Source: Ctenosaura bakeri (Eukaryota > Chordata > Lepidosauria > Squamata > Iguanidae). Taken from it: DNA of 64,000 nucleotides. The position numbers were made by a program, and so were the translations under genes. The notes under the pieces were generated by a model, which worked only from the letters and a program-made list of their open reading frames with translations, made no database searches and was not told the DNA's origin. How positions within the stretch are numbered: the stretch's first letter is position 1; the number at the start of each line of letters is the position of its first letter. The stretch spans positions 241,798-305,797 of the forward strand of contig CAOLHI010002134.1 in NCBI GenBank assembly GCA_948474755.1, in the 5' to 3' direction. Shown here in pieces: positions 1-12,389 of the stretch.

Positions 1-97
1 AGCGGACACAAGAGCAAGAACACCCTCTCCAGCAACTGACATGTCCCATTCTCCAGCAACTGGTGTTCCGAAGCATACTGCCTCTTATACTGAAAGT
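1..97. repeat. Fragment of an unnamed interspersed repeat
   Basis: The piece contains 'gcaactggtgttccgaag' followed by 'catactgcctcttatactg', a wording I associate with a common reptile repeat tail. It is cut by the window edge. A related but longer stretch seems to lie at 48420-48700. The family name is not certain. Confidence 0.35.
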
Positions 98-520
98 AAT
101 ACACAGGCCGCCTTCCACATTTGTGGGTTTCACTTCACATTTGATTATTTGTGAGCTTCTCCAATGCCTGTGCCCCCCCCCCAATTTCAAGTGCTTCTTT
201 TCCAGGGAATGTTCCTTCTCAGCTGCTCCGATCAGGCCTTATAGCCCTTTAAAAACCTTTTTCTGATCCTCCTCCTCCTCCACCAGCTGCTGCCTGGCCA
301 GCTCAGAGCTCAATTTCTCAGCACCACAGACACTCTCATGGCCCCGTCCACAACCAAGGAAAGAGATGGGTTAGAGAGAAAGCATGAGGTCACCATGCCA
401 ACTTGCCCACTTTCCCTCCCCTTTCCTTGACCTGGCTTGGACCTGGGTGCCCTTCTCCCCACCATGCCTCAGCCCTCTTCCCACAGATCCACACACACAC
501 ATTTTGATATTTGCGGTATT
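98..520 (-). mobile_element. Tigger-type MITE, copy 1
   Basis: One end reads 'ccgccttccacatttgtggg', the terminal-repeat style of the MITEs at 8797-9034, 60680-61107 and 62081-62437. The interior (a run of cctcctcctccaccagctgc and the 'gcccttctccccaccatgcc' stretch) is the reverse complement of the interior of the 60.7-61.1 kb copy, so the two are the same family in opposite orientation. There is no transposase. The far end is placed by homology only. Confidence 0.65.
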
Positions 521-1024
521 TCACAATTGAATAGCTGTCATAACTAATAGAAATAAAATGTTTACAACCAGAGATCAGTAGGCTATAGTTTCCCCATTTC
601 TTGCCTTTTGTCTGCTGCCTAGGTTTGATGGGAACTATAATCCAACATATGTTGTTGCCACACTTTGCCTGGCTTACATCATAGAAACAGTAGATGGGAA
701 TCACCAGTATGATAGTGCCCTCAAGAATCCAAAACAAACTAACGCTTGTCACCAAAGAATGAAGAGTTACCTTGCCTAGGTGAGGAACAATATCCGCATA
801 ACTGGGACACTGTAGAGAAATGCCTTGCTGTTAGAAATTCCCTACATACCAGTCATTTCTACTCTTTTCCTAAACATTCCATAAGAGCAAATTATGAAAG
901 AAACAATAAATATAAACAACCAGGGAGAGACTTTCATTCCAGTGGGAACTCCCGATGTACAGCAAGTAGTTCCTATATGTCTATTATATATTGTATACCA
1001 TGCCTTTCTGGAGGGTTTTTTAGG
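521..1024. other. No recognised feature
   Basis: AT-rich single-copy-looking DNA. No open frame resembles a known protein, and I see no repeat boundary. Confidence 0.4.
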
Positions 1025-3250
1025 TTTTTTAATATATTTTATTGAAATAAAAACATAGACAAGAATAATTTAATAACATAACAACTTAACAATATAAAAA
1101 GACAAAAAAAACCCTAATCTAAACAACAAACCTAGACACATGACAAAATTATAAAATACAAACTAAGCTAAATAACTAAGATACACAATATCTAACTAAA
1201 AAGAGGTTCCGACCCCTGTAGTAAGCAGCGAATAACAATATAGTAGTAATCTTAGTCCATCTAACATACTATATTGTTTTAAAATTAGCTGTTTAATCAA
1301 CAGTTAATTAAAACAGTTAAAACGTTAATACCCATAGTTTATTAGAGATACCTAAAATATACTTATTACTTCTATCCTTAATAATAATAAAAATATATTA
1401 GTTTCAAAAAACCCAAAGATTATATGTATTCTTTACAATATTCAGTTGAACTCTAAGTAGTAATACATAATAAAACTACCTAAAAAACTGTAGTATTCTA
1501 GTCTCCATAATTATAAAACAAAACCATTTTTCTTAGTTCTATACTTTTAACAACATTCATAACATTGAATAGCTATAAGACATACTCTAATATTCATAGT
1601 ATTTTCTCTTGCAATAGTGTAACTATTAATATTTAAAAAGTAAAAAATAGTGCCATATTATGTCTTATATCTTATATAATTTCATTTATCATTTTCCCTT
1701 AAATCTCTCTGTATGTAACTGTGACATAAATCCAAAACACAACAATTTTGTCTGACAAATATCATTACCTTCCAAAGTAAATAAGCAAATACAACAACTA
1801 AAGCCAATTTACTTGACAAACCACATAACAGACCTATTAACTTACCTGTTTACAGTTTACAATAAAATAATTCCATTTGGAGAGACTCAGAAAATCACTC
1901 TTTAACCATATCTGCACTAAACAATGCGTTGAGTCTTTATAATTAAAAATCCAAATTTGTAAAATCATCATGTGAATAAACCCTTCCAAAACAGTAAGTC
2001 TATTCAGTATTATGCCCTTCTTTAAATTAGTTTGCCCTTCTTCCATTACATGATCTTCTTCTTGGTCTTCCCACATAAAATCCTCTGACCTTGAATTAGA
2101 ACTGTCGTTTTCTTCAGACAGAGTCGTCACTCGTACAGTCTAAGGCTTGAAAGTTGAAAACATTGATGTATCTTCTCCTCTGTTCTGAAGACAATCCAAT
2201 TCTGACAGCTGTCCTACAGTCTATTCTACAGTCTTATCAAGTTTTTGATTAATAAGTGACATTGATTGCCTGAATTCTACCCAAAAATCCAAGAAATACT
2301 TAGATATTTTCTCTGGATTGTTCAACTCATTCTTAATTGCAAGTCTAATATCCTTAGTTGAAGCCATTTTACATTTTGTACTGTAACTATAACTAAAAAC
2401 AACAATGCGTGTTCCCATGGCTGGAGATAAGACAGCACAACAACAAAGACTTTCCCAGGCAATACACCATCCATTGGGGGAAAAGATGCATAAAAATCAG
2501 CATATGCAATGGGAAGCAAAATTCACAAATTTTTTTATTAGTAAAAAAGAGAGAAAAAAATCAATTTTAAGAAAAAAGTATTTTCCTCGGAGTTCCAGTG
2601 ACGCTCCATCATAGTCCAAACAGACAACTTCCAAAATCAAAGCCAAACAATTAAACTAGATCAGAATCCAAAAGAAAAAAAAGGAAATAATATAATAAAA
2701 TATATAAAATCTCAGTCTCTACTTCCTTATTCAAATATAAAAGTAAAAAACTAAAATGTTCAAAATAAATCAGTGACTCCAAAGCATAAAAATAATCAAG
2801 AGCAAAGACAAAAACAGAAATCCCCTTTAAAGTTAAGCAAAAGAATCCTCTTATCTTATAGGCAAAATTACAGCTGCTGCAACCCAGGGGCTCCTTGTTC
2901 AATTGCTCAAATTTTCATTTGAATCAAGTCTAATCATTACGGAGGGATCCAGTGGTGATGAAGTGTATTGTTTATAAAGGAAAGTGGGAAGCTTCTCACC
3001 TCCTGACTGGCGTCACTGAAGCTTTGTGATGGCTCCCGGGTCTCAGCGGCTGCCATCCTGTTCCCAAATGGGTGCTTTTGCTGAGCCCTGCTCCAGCTGC
3101 TTTGGAGATCTTCTGGTTCCCTGTGAATCAGGAAACCATTTCCTTGACAGGAGGATCCCCGCTGTCAAGTACAAAGCCTTGGGAAACACAACTGCACTCG
3201 CCTTCGTGCACTTGCACACTACCATCCTTTGGATTATTTGCTGTCAGCTC
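1025..3250 (-). mobile_element. L1-family element with ORF1 only (HAL1-like), copy A
   Basis: Read on the minus strand this starts with a GC-richer 5' UTR (about 3250-2640), passes through an ORF1-like frame (2418-1837, broken), and ends in an AT-rich 3' region with AATAAA near 1040. The ORF1 start encodes 'PEKISKYFLDFWVEFRQ', matched by 'EEIPEYFLNFLSEVRQ' in the copy at 21.5-23.7 kb and 'MPNYFTKFLAEFRQ' in the copy at 29-30.6 kb. All three share a 3' block near 'ggttcc-gcccctg' (here about 1205-1220). I see no endonuclease or RT, so it may be a half-L1 type non-autonomous family or an internally deleted L1. The boundaries are approximate. Confidence 0.6.
1837..2418 (-). pseudogene. ORF1-like fragment of L1-type element A
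   Basis: Two minus-strand open pieces (2418-2221 and 2130-1837) look like one broken frame. The first begins MASTKDIRLAIKNELNNP and continues into a heptad-like segment with FRQ and KLDK, conserved in the two sister copies. The second is acidic (EENDSSNSRSEDF, then EDQEEDHVMEE). L1 ORF1 proteins form coiled-coil trimers that bind RNA. Here only the N-terminal half is visible and there is no RRM or C-terminal domain, so it is not functional as it stands. Confidence 0.5.
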
Positions 3251-5065
3251 TGCTTCCACCTTATGCCATTTTAATAGGGACTGCAAGCCTTGTGAGACTG
3301 AGAAACTGTGAATGAGGCTTGTAAATTCCTCTTAAAAATGGTGTGGGACAGCAATGGAGATGCCTTGCGAAGGAACCCTGATACCTCAAAGGAATCCAGG
3401 GTGGCTTGAATATGATGATCATACTTTTTGTGTGTGTTAAATATGCTTTGGGGCCTAGAGTTGTTCACATTTTTTCACTTTCACGGGGTCCCGTGCCCCT
3501 AACCCTAGCGAATGTGGAGAGATGACTGTGCCTGTCTTCTTATTGCTTTTGATATTGAGTTAGTTTTGTTATATGTCACGTTATATGACCCTGAAGTTAT
3601 CTGATAGTTTGCTGTAAAAGCAAGTGCTAAGCTAGCCTTCAAGGTTTGCTTGGTTTAGACTTAACTAGGCCTGGCTAAGGGGTTTAGACTTAACTAGGCC
3701 TGACTAAGGGGTGTCAGTTGGAAGGCTTATAAATAATCTTCTGAGAATGGAGGGAGGATGTCTGGGAAATATTGTGAGAAGCCATTATTGCCAGATCTTC
3801 AAAGGCTGTGGGTGGCATAACAGCAGAAGGGGGAAGACCTGGGAAAGTGGCCTAAGACACTTAGTTGGAAAACTTATTGTTCTTGTTAGTTAGCAAATGA
3901 GAAATCTGAGTGTTCCTAATTCGTATGAGTTATGTGTAATGCCTAGGTAAGCTTGTATAATGCTATGAACTCTAGTCCTGGTAACACCTGAAACTTTCAT
4001 GCTTTGAAGTTCATGTGACCATGTGTTTTTCAGGGTTCCTGAAATAAACTACAGTAATATTTCAAAAAATATTCTAAACCATTTACTTGACTCTGAAACT
4101 AGCCACTGTTTATGACATTTACATACACACATATAATCAAACTATTGGCATACCTCGGTCCACAAAGCCTCTAACAAAAAAGATTCGTTTTACAAAGTCT
4201 TTTTACACCTGCCCAGCCCCCTTTTCTTCTTCCTTCTCTGCCTAGCTGGAAGTTTTCTTTAGCACCCGCACTGGACGATGATGAAAGATAAATGCAAACT
4301 TTTACTATCAAGCTGCAGCAGGGTTCCTGCAATAAACAATGCAAAAATTGAGCTGGGGAAGAATAGAATTATACTCTAGCTGATCCTACTGTAGCCATGA
4401 GTGCCTGCCTATAACCAGTAAGATAAACAGCAGTTGCCTCCAGAATCCCATGCTGAATTTGTGAGGACACCAAAAAAAGATAGAAAAGGGGAGAACAGAC
4501 AAGCTACCCCTAACATGTTTTTAAAAAAGCATAGATCCGTAAGTCTGGCCACCAGAACGAAAATTATAAGAAAAGTGGTGGCTGGTGAAAGGAAAAATCA
4601 TCTCTGGATGCATTCTGGAAGAAGCTTTCAAGTGACCTCTAGAAGTTTCATCATGATTTGTTTATTTATGCAAGACTTTTGTTACCTTGGTGGTTTCATC
4701 TGATGCATGCATATTGCTAGGTCTGAATAGAAAGTCTGCTGAAACATGTTAACTGCTCATCTTTTTTGTGGTGTGGGAACACATATTCTTTCCATACTAT
4801 TTTTGCCCTGGTACTAAATTTTCTGTTAAAGAAGATGTGTTTAAGAACACATCAACTTCTTTAGGTGAGGTATGCCTATATTTCCAAAACTTCCTCCCAT
4901 TAGGCTACATACACAAGCTAGCTCATGTTGCCATTATAGAATGCATCAAAACAGCAATCTACAGCTCTGTTAACAATCCCAGGGCAAGCACATTCCCCTA
5001 GGAAAATAAATGGAAGTTAACATCCTTCAAGTGGAAGTACAGCAAAACAGAAAGACAGCATCCTT
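3251..5065. other. Mostly unassigned DNA with small repeats
   Basis: There is no credible coding region. It contains a possible MITE terminus at about 3470-3530 ('cactttcacggggtcc' and 'gcgaatgtggagagatgactg', in the style of the Tigger MITEs) and a 29-bp tandem duplication at 3652-3709. The rest, including 3711-5060, shows nothing I recognise. Confidence 0.4.
3652..3709. repeat. Two-copy 29-bp tandem duplication
   Basis: Units 3652-3680 and 3681-3709 begin ggtttagacttaactaggcc and differ by one base (tggct versus tgact). They are directly abutting. Confidence 0.95.
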
Positions 5066-5069
5066 TCTT

Positions 5070-5400
5070 TTAAATGTTAGAAGGGATGTCATGTCAAGGA
5101 GGGACTGGGCTTGTTTTCCACTTCTCCAGAGACCAGGACAAAGAGCAATGGATTCAAGCTGCAGGAAAGGAGATTCCACCTGAACCTCAGGAAGAACTTC
5201 CTGATGGTCAGAGCTGTCTGGCAGTGGAATCTGCTGCCTCAATGGAGTGTGGTGGAGTTTCCTCCTTCTTTGGAGGTTTTTAAACAGAGGCTAGATGGCC
5301 ATCTGTTGGGAGTGCTTTGATATGGGTTCCTGCATAGCAGGGGGTTGGACTGGATGGCCCTGTGGCCTATTCCAACTCTATGATACTACTAACAGCAATA
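5070..5400 (+). mobile_element. CR1 LINE 3' end
   Basis: The translation runs through '[12 protein letters not shown]' and 'VFKQRLDGHLLGVL', the C-terminal end of CR1 ORF2. The characteristic 3' UTR 'ggttggactggatggccc' and 'ccaactctatgat' follows. The same signature recurs at 12.4, 18.2 and 45.4 kb. It is 5'-truncated, as CR1 copies usually are. Confidence 0.92.
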
Positions 5401-5469
5401 GTGTTAGCGGAGCCTCCCTAGAGACAGAATTATTGGAGTTGGGTATCTACTCTGAAAAACCTTACATCT

Positions 5470-5900
5470 CCTGCATAACCTTCTAAGTTGGAAGGGATCT
5501 CAAGGGCCATCTAGTTTGACTCCCTCTCATGTAGGAAGACATAACTAAATATGACCACCCAGCTTCTGTTTAAAGATTCTGAAAGAGACACTCTGAGTCT
5601 GAGGCACTATCAAACAGCTTTTACTGTCAAGAAGTTCTCCATAATGCTTAGGTGGAAACTCTTTTATTGTAATTTGAATCCAGTTATTCATGTTCTGATC
5701 TCTGGAGAAGCTGGAAACAAGTTCACTCCATCTTCTAAATGACATCCCTTCAAATATTTAAAAATGACTGCCATGTCTGAAATCTTGTCTTTTCCAAGAC
5801 ACAACCAGCTCCCTAATCTGTTCTTCATAGGGCTTGGTTTCCAGAACATTTACCATCTTGGCTCCCCCTCTTTGGGAGATACTGAGAGCAAAGCTTTTCT
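5470..5900 (-). mobile_element. CR1 LINE 3' end, opposite orientation
   Basis: The plus strand reads 'ttggaagggatctcaagggc' and 'catctagtttgactccc', the reverse complement of the CR1 3' tail. The minus-strand translation includes FIFKQKLGGHI-like and 'FSRDQNMNNWIQ' segments matching CR1 ORF2 ends. It faces the copy at 5070-5400 in a tail-to-tail arrangement. Confidence 0.88.
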
Positions 5901-7044
5901 GATACCCTTCCAACTAAATAGGAAGTCTCCTGTGAAGGTAGACTCAAATTCTTATGGACAACTCTCCCTCATGCATATTCCCTTATCCAGTGCATGTATC
6001 TTTTGACAGAGAGATGGAGGCAAAAAAAAAAAAAAAATTGTACTTTACAAATCTGTTTACTTTACAATTCTGTTCAGAACCTAGCTACAGGGGAAGGTGC
6101 AACATATACTTTTCATGGAGAAGGTTTCCAGCTCAAATAGGCAAAGCTTCCTTTAGAAGCATGATCCCAAATCCCAGGGAGGAACTGCCAATCAAGACTA
6201 AATGGTACTGAGCTACATGGACAAATAGTCTGACCATAGACACAGAAAAGGCCATTTCCTGTATTTCTGTGGATTGTTCAACACAGCATAACTGATGTTG
6301 CAAAAAGAGTGATGGGAGTATTCTTCCAATTTATCAGAGAAAATAGTATTTCATCACAAGAAACTTGGAGAAAGGCTATCTGCTAGTAAAGGTGGATACA
6401 CTGAAGGAGAAAAGGTAAGGCTCGAAACACATTTACAGCTACACTGCACCTCCATGACTTCACAGGTCTTTGATTGTCTCTTGCATCTGCTTCTTTAAGA
6501 CAGCATTGTTCTGCATAATCAGTTGCTGATGCAGCCCAGGGGTAGGTAGGCTTCAGACTTGCAGGATCTACATTTTTTGTTTTCCAGAAGCCAGAGATCC
6601 GTTAATTGTAGTAAGTGCAAAAGGTAAACACTTCCAGGCTGTGCAGGTATTTGCTCTGCAACATGGCTAAAAGAAAACTCAGATAGGATGTGAAAATGCA
6701 TATAAAACCTCCCTTCAAAAGCCCTGACTGCCTTCCAGGTCTTTGCATGTTTAACAGATATGAGTAGGATTCTCTAAGGATGAGTACACTTAGAAATCTC
6801 CTGTCAGCAGACACCTTGACAACGTATACACTTCTGCACATGTAGAAACTACTACCTTATTCTGGGGTGGCCCTATTTTGTTTCAATTCTAATACTCGGC
6901 TTTCTCAGTCCGCTATCATGGACATTATATTATTTTGGAACCTCAATTTTAATCTTTTGCAAAAGATAGCAGAAAATAAATGACTGACAGGAACTAAACA
7001 CTTGAAGCACTTGAAGAAGCAATTATCTTCAAAATAATATAAAG
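5901..7044. other. No recognised feature
   Basis: No coding or repeat signal apart from an oligo(A) run near 6024. Confidence 0.4.
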
Positions 7045-7322
7045 TAGGGATGGGACAAATCCAGAATTTTCCAGATCTGAATCCCTGGAAGGTTCTGGGA
7101 ATCCACAAATCTCACGAATCTCAAATCTTTCAAATCCTTTTTTAAAAAGGGGGTTAAAAAGCAAGGGAAAGAAGGATAATCTTGAGCAAGACACATCTCT
7201 CAGCCTTAGCAAAAGCCTAGGCAAAGGCAAACCTCCCTCTGAAGAAGAAATCTGGCCAGGACAATTGTCATAGTTTTGCCTCAGGATCTCCTCAGATTGA
7301 AAAATGACATGAACGCCCTTTC

Positions 7323-7371
7323 TACACAGGCAGGAAAACGTGGATTAATCCCACATTTTCCTGCCTGTGTA
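7323..7371. repeat. Near-perfect palindrome
   Basis: The arms 'tacacaggcaggaaaa' and 'ttttcctgcctgtgta' are exact reverse complements around a gtgg-attaat-ccac centre, with one unpaired base. It is typical of a fold-back transposon terminus or a cruciform-forming site. Confidence 0.95.
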
Positions 7372-7605
7372 AACAGGGCCACATACTATAATACAGAGCT
7401 AATCCATGTCAAAACTGGATTTTCTCTGCATAGCTCCTTATGGTATCATGGGTTTGTAGTTTGATGCTGCACCAGCACACTTTGGCAGAGAAGGCTATGA
7501 CACCTTGTAAAACTACAAACCTCAGAATTGTGTATGAAAGAGCTTTGCAAGGGAGCCATGCAAAGGAATCTTTCAGTTGTCCTTGAAATCTCAAACTGTA
7601 CCTTC

Positions 7606-7842
7606 CAGTCAAGTCTTAAGTCCTGCAACAAGGAAGGCACTCAAAAACAACACCAGCCTCTAGTACAGTCTCAATTCTGCACCCTGTAGTCTCAAGTCAA
7701 GTCTCAAGCCCTGCAACAAGGCACTTAAAAAAAAAAACAGCCTCTAGTCCAGTCTCAATTCTCTACCCGCATCCAGTCTCAAGTACTGCAAGGGATTTTC
7801 AAGTCAAATATCTAGTTCAGTCTCAATAATTCCCCATCCCTA
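7606..7842. repeat. About three degenerate tandem units of roughly 80 bp
   Basis: Each unit carries 'agtctcaag', 'ctgcaa(caagg)' and 'cctctagt-cagtctcaatt' in the same order. The last unit is the most diverged. Confidence 0.7.
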
Positions 7843-8796
7843 CTTTCCAGTCTCAAGTCAAAAAAATAGAGAATATTACCTTGCGGAGGGAGGCAACCCC
7901 AGTGGGCACAGGCAGCCTATAGCACACATGCGCAGCTTTATGCTGCGATTTTCATGTGCCCAGGGCCCCCCTGTCCAATCAGGCCTTTGGTGCGGCCCGG
8001 AGGTGCCAATTTTTAAAAAACATTTTCTCCTTTCTGCTATATGTGGTTTGTCATGTGGCTCATGACAGACATTTCACTTTTCATCCTATTCTAGCTCCAG
8101 GTTTACAATCAGGCACCGGTCCTGTGGAAGGAGGTACACTGGCCTACATGTGGCAATCACTGGATTGTGTGACCTTGCCCTCTGCCCCACTACTTCTGAT
8201 AGGCATCACTGACCTCAGCATTTATACATGCCATTGATTTTCAGCACAGAAAATAGTGCTGAACTTAAATATTCAATGCTCAATTTAAATATATTAGAAT
8301 ACAACCGCATTTGTAATTTCTGAAATTGTTAGTAAAGGCCATTATTACTCCAAGGGAAAAACTCACCTACTTGCCATCTCCCCTTATGTATCTGGGCTCC
8401 CAGATTTTCAGGTGTACTGGTGTCCAACAAACTATTTGGTTGGTGGATTCGAAAGATTCAGTTTGCCTATTTTGGCACAGAGATTCAGACTTGCGGTTGG
8501 CCCATCCCTATATTAATAAAGCCCAGTTACAGGATGTCTTTCCTTTGTTCTAAAGCAGAACATGTGGCTGGCAGAGGACACCGTTATGTTTGAGAATATC
8601 CTGAATCTAAAGTGCTACGCAATCCAAGTATGAGTTAAAGATCAACATGCACAAGAAGGGAGAACAGAGAGCCTTGAATACTCACTGACAATTAGCACCT
8701 GGACATCACTTGGACAACAGAGGACACTGAAACACAGGGCACCAACCCATGCAGTAAGCCATTGCAGTGGGTATACTGCATGTTTCTTTATCTGTA
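7843..8796. other. No recognised feature
   Basis: No supported gene or repeat. Confidence 0.4.
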
Positions 8797-9034
8797 CAGT
8801 CCCCCTTCCACATTTGTGGGTCTGACCTTCATAAATTTAATTATTAACAAGGCATGCATGTGTTCTCTTGTTTGCTTAGGCAGGCAACATGGGGATGAGG
8901 GGAGCACAAGAAGGGAAAGGCACATGCATGCATTCCCTCACTCGCTCACTCGAGTGTTGCTGAGGTAGTCATGGTTTTTCTACTTTCATAAGAGTCCTGG
9001 ACTCTGAATCCTCACAAACATAGAGGGCCAACTG
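8797..9034. mobile_element. Tigger-type MITE, copy 3
   Basis: The left end 'cagtcccccttccacatttg' pairs with the reverse complement of the right end 'cagttggccctctatgtttg'. A TA precedes the left end, but TT follows the right end. The 238-bp length and absent coding capacity fit a MITE mobilised by a Tigger/pogo-type transposase. Confidence 0.75.
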
Positions 9035-11105
9035 TTGTTGTCATTTCTAAATTTTCATATATAAATTTGGAAATACAAATTGTATGCAAATCCATCTTCG
9101 GTGTTGCCCTGTTCCTCATGGTACGTAACTGGCTACCTTCACACAATACACTTTCCAGGGCAAGTCACTCATGCTTCCTGACTGATTCCAATCTGCTAGC
9201 ACAAAGAGATGGAGTAAATGGTTCCCGTGACTATCCACCCTTTAGTCAGCTTCTCCTCTGGAGGAAATGAAAAAAATGAAAAAAAGAAAGAAGGAAAGAA
9301 AGAGCGAGTATTCCAGCCACATTTCTGCAATCTGAAATCCAGAGGACACTGTCAAGGCTTCTTGCCAAAACCCATGGAGACAAATTAAGGGGAAGCTCCA
9401 TGTTTGTTTTAGTTAAATGAGCTTTATAGATGTGGAGGTGGAGAGACATGGGGGGGGTGCTAGCAGACCTCACACAGATTCCATTTTATGCCTGTCATTC
9501 TGGATAAACATTCATTACAACCCGGAAGACTGTGGTGACCCCAGATGGAGCTCACTCTCCTTTTACAGGCCTGTGGGTGAGGAGCAGCCTCCTACTACAT
9601 AAAATCTTAGTAAGAGGAAACTGCCTTGGAGCTCCAGGAATTCCTCCACTACAGATCACATCATATTAAAAACAGTTGAATTGGCTTCAACATGAGTCTC
9701 CAAGGAAGGAAACAAAAAGCAACAACAAAACTCTATGCATTGCCACTGATGTGAACTTGGTTTTCTATTTCTGACCCCTCTTCCCCAGTCAAAGAGCAAA
9801 ACACAGCACAATTCCTTCCACTAGGAAAACAAAATGATGGCTCCCGTCCATCGGTTTTTTGCAGGGAGAGGGCAACTGCCAACATCCTTCACACTGGATA
9901 TGCTTCTTACAACTGAACTATGGGCTGAAAGCTTTTGGAAGGCTACAGTTGCTGAACCTTGACTAGAAGATCCCTTTCTTGAGCTGTTCTTTCTTCAGTT
10001 AAGATTCACCTCCACGCTTTGCTTTGTAAGGACGGGTGGGATGGGTGTTGTAAGGAATTACCACAACTCCCCAAAACAACCTAGGTACAGATGAAGAACT
10101 GGGCCAAACCTCAGTGTCTGCCAGGATTCCATGACCTGATGCTTCTAAGTGCAGGTTTGTCAACTTGAGCTGGGAACCTTTTCCATGCAAATAACTGCTG
10201 CACCTTTGGGCTACCCCTGGCCCTGAGATTTCAGAGCCAAACCCTGAAACCTGGGGACAACTCCTTGGTTATGTCACTGAGCATGAGATATTAAGCATAG
10301 ACTGAGATATTAATTATTAACCACAATAATATGCCATCCAAATAATACTAATAATAAAAAAACCAAGTCTGCCAAATGAGCAAAGTACATACATACACAA
10401 TTTTCATGGCAGCACTAAGATATTTCCCCCTTGCCCTGGCAATGAGGTAAGAGCGGCCTAACCCTGAAATCTGGGATACCAAATGCTACTCCTCAATTGT
10501 CTTACAGAAGTAGCCCTTTTCCCATGGGTGCAGACTATGTAAGGTCAATATGAGAAATTGAGCACATGATCCTGCTCATCTAATATCTGGAATGGGGTGA
10601 GTGTAGGTTAGACCCATAGGATCTACCTAATTGGATTAAGGCATAAAAGGCATATACATACAATGAATAAAATTCTGAAGCCAAGAGTCTGTGAATGAAC
10701 TCTTGAGTTCTACAACATTACATGACCATATAAAACTCTCTTTCACTTCAGGACAGATGGGTGGCAGAAAAAGCTATGTTGCTGTTATTGTTTAAAAAAA
10801 CCGGGAGTCTGAAACACTTAGTAAAAAAGTACCAACTATCCAGAGATCTCCAGTAGTGTTACCACCCATGATGATTCCACCCCAAGAAATGTGCTTTTTC
10901 ATATCTGAACATATTTATGGCTGGAAATACATGGCTGGGTGCACACCGGACAGAAAAGAAAAGAGGCTATCATGATTCCCATAAATTCTGACATGCTGGT
11001 GTCAAAGCAATCCCCTATTCTGGAACCCTTTGGTAAGTCAGTCCCATGAGAAAGCTTTGCCAGAGCACCCCTTCAAAGTTTGGACATCCCAGACTGCCAG
11101 TACAT
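9035..11105. other. No recognised feature
   Basis: It contains a GA-rich microsatellite near 9268-9305. Otherwise I see no supported gene, repeat boundary or RNA. Confidence 0.4.
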
Positions 11106-11143
11106 GTTACCCTCAAGTACCTATTTGAGTACTTGAGGGTAAC
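11106..11143. repeat. Perfect 15-bp hairpin, 8-nt loop
   Basis: gttaccctcaagtac (11106-11120) and gtacttgagggtaac (11129-11143) are exact reverse complements around ctatttga. No terminator or RNA-gene context is seen. Confidence 0.97.
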
Positions 11144-11164
11144 CCCCTTGGTTCCCCCAATTTC

Positions 11165-11213
11165 TTCAGGAATGGTAACTATCACCCTTCAGGAATGGTA
11201 ACTATCACCCTTC
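11165..11213. repeat. Two-copy 23-bp tandem duplication
   Basis: The unit ttcaggaatggtaactatca-ccc occurs exactly twice (11165-11187 and 11188-11210), followed by the first three bases of a third. Confidence 0.97.
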
Positions 11214-11350
11214 TTACCTGTCTGTCTTGTCCCTTGCTGCATTTTTTTTTTTTTTTGGGCCCTCATTTTGAGCAGCAGAGTCAGGAGTGCTTTAGCTAGG
11301 TATACCTGCATGGCAGAGGCTTGGACTCTTTTTGATCCTTCCATCTCTAA

Positions 11351-11550
11351 GGGCCTTTCCACACCACATTGTTCTAGTGCTATTATTCCACTTTCAACAT
11401 TCTATGAAATCCCAGGGTTTGCAGTTTACGGAGGGGCATTTGGAATTCTCAGTCAGTCAGCTCTTTGGTCTCGCTAAACTACAAACCCCAGACTTTCACA
11501 GGACATTGAAAGTGGAATAACAGCACCATAACAGCGTATTGCAGAAAGGC
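11351..11550. mobile_element. Fold-back MITE of about 200 bp
   Basis: The left arm (gcctttcc, ctattattccactttcaaca, tttgcagttta) is mirrored by the right arm (taaactacaaaccccag, cattgaaagtggaataacag, gcagaaaggc). The whole element can fold into one long hairpin. A half copy lies at 51261-51364. Confidence 0.85.
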
Positions 11551-12389
11551 ACCAAGATTCTGTGGCTCTATGATGTAACAATTTTGGAGGGAGAAGTGGG
11601 AGAGGGGGGATCACTATCTAGTTGTCTTGCACAGAAAAAACTTCATGATAACTAAAATTCCTAAATGTCAGTAAAATCTGTTTTGTTTAATCATTTAAAC
11701 AACATTAATCTGGCGGCTGCTCCAAGGTTGTGGACTTTCCGTCCAGGAAAGGCTAAGCCTGGCTTCCTCTCTGTTCTTTTTATACAGATTTGGGCAACTG
11801 ACTGGTGCTGGGAAAGATGCTGTGAATGGATGAGTTCAATATTTTTTTACTCATGTGACTCTTAATTCAATTAATATTAATTGAATAATAATGTTACCAA
11901 ATTTGCAGATGATACAAACTGAGATGAGTAGCTAACATATTGGAAGATAGGAACAGAATTCAAAAGGGCTTTAATAAACTAGAAAACTGAGCTGAAATTA
12001 AGAGAATAAAATACAACAAAGACAAATGCAAATCTATATTTAGGCCACAAAAACCCAAAAGCACACTTATGCGGTGAAAGAAAGCTTTGCTTAGCAGCAA
12101 TATATGTGAAAAGGACCTTGTGATTATTGTTGATTATCAGTAAAACATGACCCAGCAGTGTGTTGCTGCAGCAAAGAAGGCAAATCATACTTTAGCCTGC
12201 AGTGGCTAAACTACAGCTTCAAAGTTGATGAAGTAATAGCCCCCCCCCCATATTCTGCACCAGGCATCTGGGGTACTTTGTTCAATTCTGGGTGCCTTAT
12301 TTTAAGAAAGCTACAGACAGGTTGGAGTAGGGTCAGAGAAGGACAACAAGCATGATAAAGAAGTATCGAGTACAGAAGAAAAAGGAAAG
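11551..12389. other. No recognised feature before the CR1
   Basis: From about 11880 it reads like diverged CR1 upstream sequence ('ccaaatttgcagatgataca', then 'ggcaaatcatac' and 'caattctgggtgcc'), so the CR1 at 12390 may extend back to here. The rest is unassigned. Confidence 0.45.

Larger units (their letters stand above)
7045..7842. mobile_element. Possible hAT-type non-autonomous element with inner repeats
   Basis: The left end 'tagggatgggacaaat' and the reverse complement of the right end 'tagggatggggaatt' form short inverted termini of the kind seen in hAT elements. Inside are a near-perfect palindrome (7323-7371), a fold-back segment (about 7440-7540) and about three tandem units near 80 bp (7606-7842). 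No transposase is visible. I could not find an 8-bp target duplication, so the limits are tentative. Confidence 0.4.
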
